Assembly (NCBI GenBank): GCA_035610365.1
Contig: CM069432.1
Coordinates: forward strand, 261,451,177-261,515,176
DNA from: Aquatica leii
Lineage: Eukaryota > Arthropoda > Insecta > Coleoptera > Lampyridae
Length of the DNA stretch: 64,000 bases
Direction of reading: 5' to 3'
The stretch's first letter is position 1; each line of letters begins with the position of its first letter. The notes below the pieces were generated by a model. The model made no database searches. It was not told where the DNA came from and was given only the letters and a program-made list of their open reading frames with translations. The position numbers were made by a program, and so were the translations under genes. This document shows positions 57,061 to 64,000 of this stretch, piece by piece.

Positions 57061-58440
57061 TTGCTATGGAACTTAATTTCTTTCGTGATATTCTATAGTA
57101 TTGCTCACGTAATGTGTCATGGCGCAATCTCTTTGTGTTAATTTCGGTTCATTCCTTTGACTTAATTTCTGATTCTGCTTGTTATTACCCTATTTTGAAC
57201 TTGGGCAATGATGAAATGTGGACTTGTCTCTGGGTAGTTTCCGGATACGGTATACAACGCCATTAATACGCCGTAGAACTTCATTAAAGCTTTCCCATTA
57301 CCTCGGTAGCTTCACCAAGCTTTTTCTACAGTGGGCCCCGTTGGTAATATTTAAGAAACTATAATAAACAGAAAAATACCTACTCTACGTACTGATAAAA
57401 ATCCTCGACTTGGAGAGACTATGGATACGTCTGGACCCACTACGAAGCAAACATGAAAAAAAAGCCAGCAAGAACAAAGTAACCAGTGTAATTTTCCCAA
57501 AGATAACAACAATTATAAAAAACTTAACGAAGGTAATAGCATACGAGATAATAAACAAGCGTTATTGTAATAGTAATTATAACAATTCAAAGAATTTGAT
57601 AGGACACAAGGTAGTCAACAAATTGCCACTTTATGTTTTGTTTGTTTAGTTTTAATAAAAAAAGATTATTAACCGCAACTTCGAACTTGATCACGCAACT
57701 ACTTAACTTACGTGCAATTGGGACACATTATAAATCTATAATTGTACTTAACAACACCGCGACAAGAAGGAAAATATACAAAAACTTGCCCACCAGAGTT
57801 TTTTTTAAATTCAGTAGTAACAGTCACTATCCTCTGTATGTAGTTATAGTGCGTAGGTAAGCTTACGTACGACATTATGTGCCTAAATCTGGCTTCATTA
57901 TAATCAAATTGATTCAATGTAACTCGACGGGTTAGCGTAGCGTACACACAACAGCTGTATTATAGAAATCTTACGATGATTTAAAAGTTACGATTGAAAG
58001 TAAGATTTTAGTATGATCTGCGATTTAAAATGTATTAGTATGCTTCAGGTTGAAGAGCAGTAATCGCCATATAGAAATTTTGCCAAAAAAACATCTGGAG
58101 GCTATTGGTTTCTTATCAAAAGAAGTAGAATTTCCTCTTAACTAATAGCGTACTCGCTAAAACAAATTTTATAGTATTGAAGCCACATGAGGGACGTTAT
58201 CTTAGCAAATTTTACGTTAAGTGTTGATATAAACTACCAAATCGCTTCAATTCTGCCAGAATATTCCAATCCTATTACAGTATGATTGCTAAGACTTAAA
58301 GGAAACAACCAACGATGCAATTTAAACATAAAAAAAATGACTTACGGTTCAGCGGAAACCGTATGAACAACTTCTCGATTGCATTGACAAACCGAGTACG
58401 AATGTACGAGTAAGATTTCTTACATTGAAACTATCAATTT
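57061..58440. other. Unassigned interior of the gypsy/LINE composite
   Basis: 57061-57340 may be further LINE sequence but shows no motif. 57341-58440 has small frames (57410-57649, 57633-57860, 57708-57947) without family resemblance. Confidence 0.35.
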
Positions 58441-59340
58441 CAATCTTTATCGTCGACAGTGTCGTCGAGAAACCAGTGTAGGCGTAAATTTTATTACGAA
58501 TTATTATTTATAGCAAATACGTAAATACGACATGTAACACGTTTTCTTTGGGGATTATATAACCACACCAAGTCGTCCAGTTGAAATCCATCGTTTTTTG
58601 CCTTGACGGTCTTCATTTTTCCCATTGTTCGATTGATTGGTTCATCCGTGCCATTCGATGAGGATACATGGGTGTCGTCCTGGTATTTTTAATTCCCAAC
58701 ACTCAAAGTTGCTGCTTTGGTCGGAATAAACTCTTTCACCAAAACGTCCGCGACTGTAGATCTCTTCTAATTGGATATGGCGCAAGTCTTTTTGAACCGC
58801 CTCATGTACTTTGTCTAGCCTCCTTGTCAACTTGTTGGCGTAGTCTTTTTAGCAATATCTTTCTCCGATTTTCAGCATGACCCCGGATGGCGTTTGGCCT
58901 GTGCTTTCATGAACAGATGATCGATATGCTATTAGGAACAGGTGTAAATACTGGTCCTAGTCAATTTTATGTTCGCACACTATTTTGACAAAGTACTTTC
59001 CCATTGTTTGATTCATCCGTTCAACTATACCATTCGACGAGGATAAAGAGGCCCGGTTCTAGTATTTTTAATTTCCAACACTCGGCAAACTTCTTAAAAC
59101 AGAGTATCCTCAAAATTGCTGCTTTAACTAAAACGTCATTGACTGTAGCTGTTTCTTAATTGCATATGGTGCAAGCTTCCGTTTATTTTGTGAAATAATT
59201 CATCGCCACCAAGATGTATTTATTTACCGAATTAGATTCAGGGGAATTATATTGTTTTATTGATGTTTTGCACTTTTTTATTGGACTATTTCCTGATGCG
59301 CAAACCGTGCATTTGCGGCACCATTATGTGACGTTTTCTT
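58440..59340 (-). pseudogene. gypsy integrase core and tail, copy 1 (itself partly doubled)
   Basis: The minus strand has SRGRFGERVYSDQSSNFECW, ELKIPG (integrase second-Asp region, 58785-58690), TRRLDKVHEAVQKDLRHIQL and a tail encoded near 58550 (VWLYNP-type). A further core copy lies at 59180-59075. The DNA block GTGTCGTCGAGAAACCAGTG...GACATGTAACAC at 58458-58543 marks the low end of each copy and recurs at 59708 and 60471. Stops and small deletions are frequent. Confidence 0.75.
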
Positions 59341-59650
59341 TATAGTTTGCTCAATAGAGTCTTTCTTCGAACTTTCCCTAATGTCTTTTACACGTCAAAG
59401 TGTATTTCCGAGGTACCATCTTACAAATGCTGCCTCTGATACTCGGCTCTTCGGCACTACCAACTGCAGTCTATTTTTTGTGCTCTTAACATTCTCTAGG
59501 GATTGCTTAAGAAGACCGTTTTCCACTCCCAAAGAATTTTGCCATTTTTGGATCCATCTTGTCAATTGTCCGTCTAGATGACGAAACTGCAATAGTCATT
59601 TTAATGCGGCGTATGAAGAACCTGGCGATTGCAGCAACAAACCAAGTACA
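59341..59650 (-). pseudogene. gypsy integrase N-terminal region, duplicate
   Basis: The minus frame 59592-59395 reads DGQLTRWIQKWQNSLGVENG, KNRLQLVVPKSRVSE and FVRWYLGNTL. LVVPKSRVSE is the phrase preceding the HHCC zinc region in this gypsy group. It occurs again at 61130-61070, showing that the duplicated segment includes the integrase N-terminus. Confidence 0.75.
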
Positions 59651-59699
59651 AATGGATAAGTCAGATTCCTTACATCGAAACTGTCAATTTCAATCTTTA

Positions 59700-60460
59700 A
59701 CGGCGACAGTGTCGTCGAGAAACCAGTGTAGGCGTGAATTTTATTACGAATTATTATTCATAGCAAATACCTAAATACGACATATAACACACGCCTTTTA
59801 TGTGGATTATATAACCACACCTTATCGTCCAGTTGAAATTCACCGTTTTGTGCCTTAACGGTCTTCATACTATCACTGACAATTTTCGCTTCATGTATCT
59901 CGTCTAACCTCTTCATCAACTTGCTGGCGTAGCATTCTTTAGCAATATCTTTTCCCGGTTTTTGTTCAAATTGGAGTCGTATTTTGCGACCAAACATGAC
60001 ACCAGATGGCATTTGGTCTGTGCTTTTATGATGATAGATACGCTATTAGGAAAAGGAGATACTGGTCCTAGTCTCTTTGAGGTTTGAACACTACTTTGGT
60101 TAAATACTTTACCATTGTTCGATTCATTTGTTCAATGATGCCATTCACGAGGATAAAAAGGTCTTGCATTTTTAATTCCCAACACGCGGCAAACTTCTTA
60201 AAACGGAGCATACTCAAAGTTGCTGCCTTGGTCGGAATAAACTTTCACCAAAGCGTCCGAGACTGTAGATCTTTCTAATTGAATATGGCGCAAGCCTCAG
60301 TCTCTTTTGTGTAATAATTCATCTCCACCAATATGTATCTATTTTCTGAATTAGATTCAGGGAACGGCTCTGCAATGGCAATCGTCTTCCTCTCTATAAG
60401 GCTTTCCACGTTATATTGTTGCATTGGTGTTGACATCGTAACTGTGAATTTCAATTCTTA
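59700..60460 (-). pseudogene. gypsy integrase core and tail, copy 2
   Basis: The frame 60012-59758 reads PSGVMFGRKIRLQFEQKPGK, SKLMKRLDEIHEAKI and FQLDDKVWLYNPHKRR, the region after the integrase core and the start of its C-terminal domain. Upstream (60295-60100) other frames give VKVYSDQGSNFEYA (second Asp) and VCRVLGIKNARPFYP, and near 60140 a decayed NE.MNR.MG-type phrase that would hold the Glu. It is the best preserved of the copies. Confidence 0.82.
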
Positions 60461-60464
60461 TCGG

Positions 60465-60985
60465 CAACAGTGTCGTCGAGAAATCAATGTAGGCGTGAAT
60501 TTTATTCCGAATTATTATTTATAGCAAATACGTAAATACGACATGTAACACACGTCTTTTTTGAGGATTATATAACCACACTTTTTTAGAAATATCTTCC
60601 CTCGGTTTTCATTCAAATTGGAGTCGTATTTTGCGACCAAGTATGACACCGGATAGCGTTTGGCCTGTGGTTTCATTGACGGATGATCGCTACGCTATTA
60701 GGAACAGGGGTAAATACTGGCCCTATTTTCTTTGATGTTAGGACACTACTTTGACTAAGTACGCACTAGTCGCACTAGTATTTTTAATTCTTAACACTCG
60801 GCTAACGTCTCGAAACAGAGTACACTCAAAGTTGCTGCTTTAACTAAAATGTCCTCGACTGTAGCTGCCTTTTAATTGCCTATGGCGCAACCCTCCGTTT
60901 GTTTTGTGAAATAATTTATCTCCACCAAGATGTATTTCGAATTAGATTCAGGGGAACAGCTTTGACGTTTTCTTTGCAGCTTGAT
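60465..60985 (-). pseudogene. gypsy integrase core and tail, copy 3 (shortened)
   Basis: It starts at its low end with the same GTGTCGTCGAGAAATCAATG block (60471) and carries FGRK-type text at 60640-60600 and the SDQGSNFE-equivalent DNA at 60890-60820, each with more stops than copy 2. About 760 bases separate its marker block from that of copy 2; copies 1 and 2 are 1250 bases apart. Confidence 0.7.
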
Positions 60986-61640
60986 CAATAGAACCTTTCC
61001 TCGAACTTTTCTTAATGTTTTTTTCACGATAAAGTGTCATTCCGAACTACCATCATGCAAATGCTGCAATATCTCTGATACTCGACTCTTCGGCACTACT
61101 AAATGCAGTTTATGTTTCGTGCCCTTAACACTCAATGCGGCGTTCTGTATATCTGTAAAAGTGTTCTATGGACTTGACGACAGCTTTCTTATAGTCACGC
61201 AATAATTCCTTTTTGGCCTGGACAAAACCTTGCTGAAATACGCAATGACTTTCTTTTGTTTTTCTTGGACTTGTGAAAGGACTGCGCCTATAACCAGATT
61301 ACTTGCATCTGTATCCAACACAAATTTTCCATATTCGCATAGATAATAAAAATCAGCGAAGTGACTAGGACCTATTTGAGTTGATGGAAAACGTTTTCGC
61401 AGTATATTATGCTTCTTCTTTAGTCGATTTTGTCAAAGATTTGGCAATATTCACAAACATGGGTACAAATCGTCTATATAGATATACAACCCAAGAAAAC
61501 TTCGAACCTGATGTTTATCAATTGATCTTGGCCATGCTTGCACTGCTCGAACTTTGTCTGGTCAAAGTATCCCACTTCCTTCTTAAATACGTGGCATAAC
61601 TTGTTTGTTTACACGAGCAAGATATTATTTGACCGCACAC
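60986..61640 (-). pseudogene. gypsy RT end, RNase H and integrase zinc region
   Basis: High to low: FKKEVGYFDQ (about 61590), HQVRSFLGLYIY in a mixed frame (RT connection, about 61500); FVLDTDASNLVIGAVLSQVQ, EKQKKVIAYFSKVLSRPKRN and YCVT (61335-61200), the RNase H first-Asp region; then KHKLHLVVPKSRVSEILQHL, HDGSSE and KTLRKVRGK (61110-61000), the integrase HHCC start. The first RNase H Asp (DTDAS) is present. The frame shifts between blocks. Confidence 0.82.
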
Positions 61641-61649
61641 CTGACGCCA
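61633..61649 (-). other. Primer-binding site of the gypsy element
   Basis: In element sense TGGCGTCAGGTGTGCGG directly follows the LTR-like sequence ending at 61650. It resembles the TGGTGTCAGAAGTGGG-type sites of many Ty3/gypsy elements. Its position supports 61650-62000 as the 5' LTR and shows that the sequence up to the RT end was deleted. Confidence 0.6.
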
Positions 61650-61985
61650 ATTTATTACTTGATTTATTCTGTTTACACGATGATTATAGCTACGATTACT
61701 ATATATGTTATCTCATTTTACTAAACTAAAGACACAATAGAACAAGTTAAGCAAAATAACAAATTTAAAACATTTACACGTAATTTATATATCACTGTAA
61801 CCGTATACCGTCCGCGGATAAGATAATTAATCCCTTATTTATTTAGACTTCTTAAAACTTCTAACTAGACTTGACTTCAATTTCCGATACTTTTTATGTT
61901 TTTATTTTATCTGGGAGTAGAAGATTCCATCTGCTTCGACAATCGCCCCGAATGTTTCAAATATTTAGCGAACGCTTTAATATAA
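61650..61985 (-). repeat. LTR-like end of the gypsy element (5' LTR, minus sense)
   Basis: The direct partner of 55019-55325. It is diverged by substitutions and small indels (for example TATATATCACTGTAACCGTATACCG against ...AGCGTATACCT). Both copies may extend further, as ACACCGG-AG-AAA phrases occur at 55372-55385 and 62092-62105. Confidence 0.7.
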
Positions 61986-62000
61986 TTCATTAAATAAATA

Positions 62001-64000
62001 CTCAATAATTTGGCAACGATATTTGCCAGTTTCAGAATTTATAAAGTTAAATATTCTGTAATAAACTAAAGTAGGCGTTACGGGAAGGACAACACCGGGA
62101 GGAAATATCGACTTTATGCAAAATAATTTTTATTTAAAGACACTTGTGTTTGTTGTATTTTTAGCATTGATTTTTTATTTGGTATTTTCGCTTCTATTTT
62201 GTTTTTCACTGCGGATAACAAGTTTTGCGCAGTATTTGCAAGAACTTGATTGGATTGTAAAACCAGGATTTTGCAAGGATGTCAGGTGTTAAATCTTTAG
62301 ATAATCGAATCAATAACGTTTCGAAAATTTTTGACATCTTTATTTATTTTATTGGGACTCCGATGGGTTAGTAAGTTCTTTGGTGATTTTTAATCCTCTG
62401 GACTAAACGTTTTTTGACCAGCTCGAATTGTTTTATTAAATTTATTTCGTCGTTTTTGATTATTTGAAAAACATATGTTATTGGTTGTAATGAGTTAATT
62501 AATTGGACTGTGTAAATTATGTTAACAAAATTTTCAATTAGGCAATGAAAAAGCAATATAAATAAAATTGGTAATTTTAAGTGTTGTGTAATTCAATAAT
62601 ACAGGTTTTAATTGTTTGAATTTGTTATAATGTAAACAAAAGTAATGAACGTTAATTAATAATCATTTTGAATGAGTTTTGACTGAATTTTAAAATTAAT
62701 GGATTTTGACCGATGTAATATGTTTTCATTACTCTTTATGTTTTCTAATAACACATGTTCTGTTTTTATTTGATGGAATAGCTAATTAAATCGACGTATT
62801 AATCATATTATTTATTTTCACCGCAAAATTTACAATTTCATTTTTTAAACAAATGAATCACGATTTATTGATAAAATAATTTACATTACTAAATAATAAT
62901 TTTGTGGAAAATCAAATTTAGTGTTTTTTATTAACCACAGATGTTGGAAAACTTAAAAAGTTTAACTTACGATTTACTCTGTCGCATTTGAAATTGTGTG
63001 TATCTAAAATAGGAGAAAAAGTTTTATTTACCAGTGTAAAAGATTTTTCCTTTTTCGCTATCAGGGTCTTATTCTAAACTTTAGATTCTTTAGAAAGTAT
63101 AAGAAAAGTAGTGCGATGCGTTTAGGGTGCGTGCTGCCAACAGTTATAGGAAAGGAATAAATTTACTTTTCCGCCAGGAAAATATCTAGGGACTAAATAA
63201 AAGTCTACAGTCGATATTCTAAGACCTATACAAAAAAAAACCTCTTTTGTATATTTGTAACAAAATTACAAAATTTTTCTGAAAAAAAAATGCAAAAAAA
63301 TTATTGCGTTTCAGATATTTTTAAAATTATTTTTAATCACGTTTAGAAAAAGGAACGTATTATGTGTTTAACGAAAATTTATTGAAAATGATATATTTAA
63401 CAAAAGTTTTATGTGAATTTTACAAAGAGTTTTTTGTGATATTGGCAATCTCTTTATTGTTCTTAAAACGTTTATCATTTAGATATATATCTTTCGGATA
63501 CATGAAAACGTTAGTTTTAAGCTTAGATTATTTTATTGATGGTACAATGCACGCCGCTTAATAGAATCACCTTGCGACTTGAGGTTTTTGATAACAATAA
63601 CGGAATGATAACAAAATGTTGTTCGATTAAAAAAAACAAATAAATGTATATTGGTTAGAAAGGAGTAAATACATACCGTGTGTATCTGATTAACAGGTTG
63701 TTTAATTAGAAGAGGAAATACAAGCCGAAAATGTCAAAATAGAAGTTCTAATGTGTAGACATCCTTGGATGGGCATGGCGGAAATAAAAATTAATTTTGA
63801 CAAAGTGTATAGATTCATATAAATGGCCTAAATACTTTACACATAACTAGTTAATGAACTAAGTAACTGATATCGCCGACTACAGAGGGCGCTCCTTAAC
63901 GTAATACTAACTGTAACGCAACCGCGCGCAATTCAAACCATAATAAATTATTTACCACAACCATTGTACAAAACCAGTCATTTCAAATAATTACAATAGG
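62001..64000. other. AT-rich sequence, no gene seen
   Basis: Small frames (62368-62556 minus, 63364-63561 plus) without resemblance to known proteins. CAGAGGGCGCTCC near 63883 echoes CAGAGGGCGTC near 225 but is too short to call a repeat. Confidence 0.5.

Larger units (their letters stand above)
55019..62000 (-). mobile_element. Ty3/gypsy element with LTR-like ends, internally deleted and rearranged
   Basis: LTR-like ends at 55.0-55.3 and 61.65-62.0 kb enclose, from high to low, a primer-binding site, the end of RT, RNase H, the integrase zinc region and several copies of the integrase core. An RTE-type LINE at 55.6-57.1 kb lies inside. Gag, protease and most of RT are gone: the primer site is followed within 100 bases by the RT end. 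The duplicated integrase pieces show amplification within the element after or during decay. Confidence 0.75.

Noticed and set aside
1..64000. CRISPR array, phage or bacterial operon
   Set aside because: No regularly spaced short repeats with unique spacers, and the content is eukaryotic transposons with spliced coding text.

Overview
The window looks like nuclear DNA from an arthropod, most likely an insect (a beetle is a guess from the mix of element families, not a demonstrated assignment). It is AT-rich (about one third G+C by eye), has no operon-like gene packing, and nearly every recognisable coding stretch belongs to a decayed transposable element. I found no complete host gene, tRNA, rRNA or CRISPR array.

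Layout. 0.6-7 kb: a dispersed non-coding repeat (called R1 here), a piggyBac-like remnant (2.2-3.4 kb, minus), a pogo-like transposase (3.9-5.2 kb, minus) and a second R1 copy. 9.2-12.8 kb: a Jockey-type LINE on the plus strand, split by a GC-richer Ty3/gypsy integrase fragment on the minus strand. 13.9-14.5 kb: an unidentified, nearly open minus frame abutting the C-terminal end of a Tc1-like transposase. 17.5-18.1 kb: R1. 19.1-19.4 kb: an unidentified C-terminal coding fragment. 20.3-22.1 kb: a second Jockey-like LINE (minus). 22.5-25.4 kb: a BEL/Pao retrotransposon (minus) without integrase.

26.2-33.6 kb is the best structured part: a hAT-type element with inverted ends and an 8-bp target duplication. 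It holds a split, intron-containing transposase gene (minus), a foldback element with its own 9-bp duplication, and a Ty3/gypsy retrotransposon (plus). 35.8-39.5 kb is a mariner-like (DUF4817-type) element with inverted ends, holding a long R1 copy, its transposase remnant and a LINE 3' piece. Then come a Penelope-like element (39.8-40.8 kb, minus), a mariner (41.0-41.4 kb, plus), and copies of R1 and a second repeat R2 in both orientations (41.5-45.0 kb).

48.3-50.3 kb holds a decayed gypsy gag/integrase (minus). 50.8-53.4 kb holds a composite R1/R2 array interrupted by a 344-bp truncated LINE with a 7-bp target duplication. 55.0-62 kb holds an internally deleted gypsy element (minus) with two related LTR-like ends and a primer-binding site; its integrase region is tandemly amplified and an RTE-type LINE lies inside it. 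The intervals between are AT-rich and hold nothing I can identify.

The genes do not form a pathway. The window records successive rounds of insertion, several of which can be ordered because inner elements interrupt outer ones.
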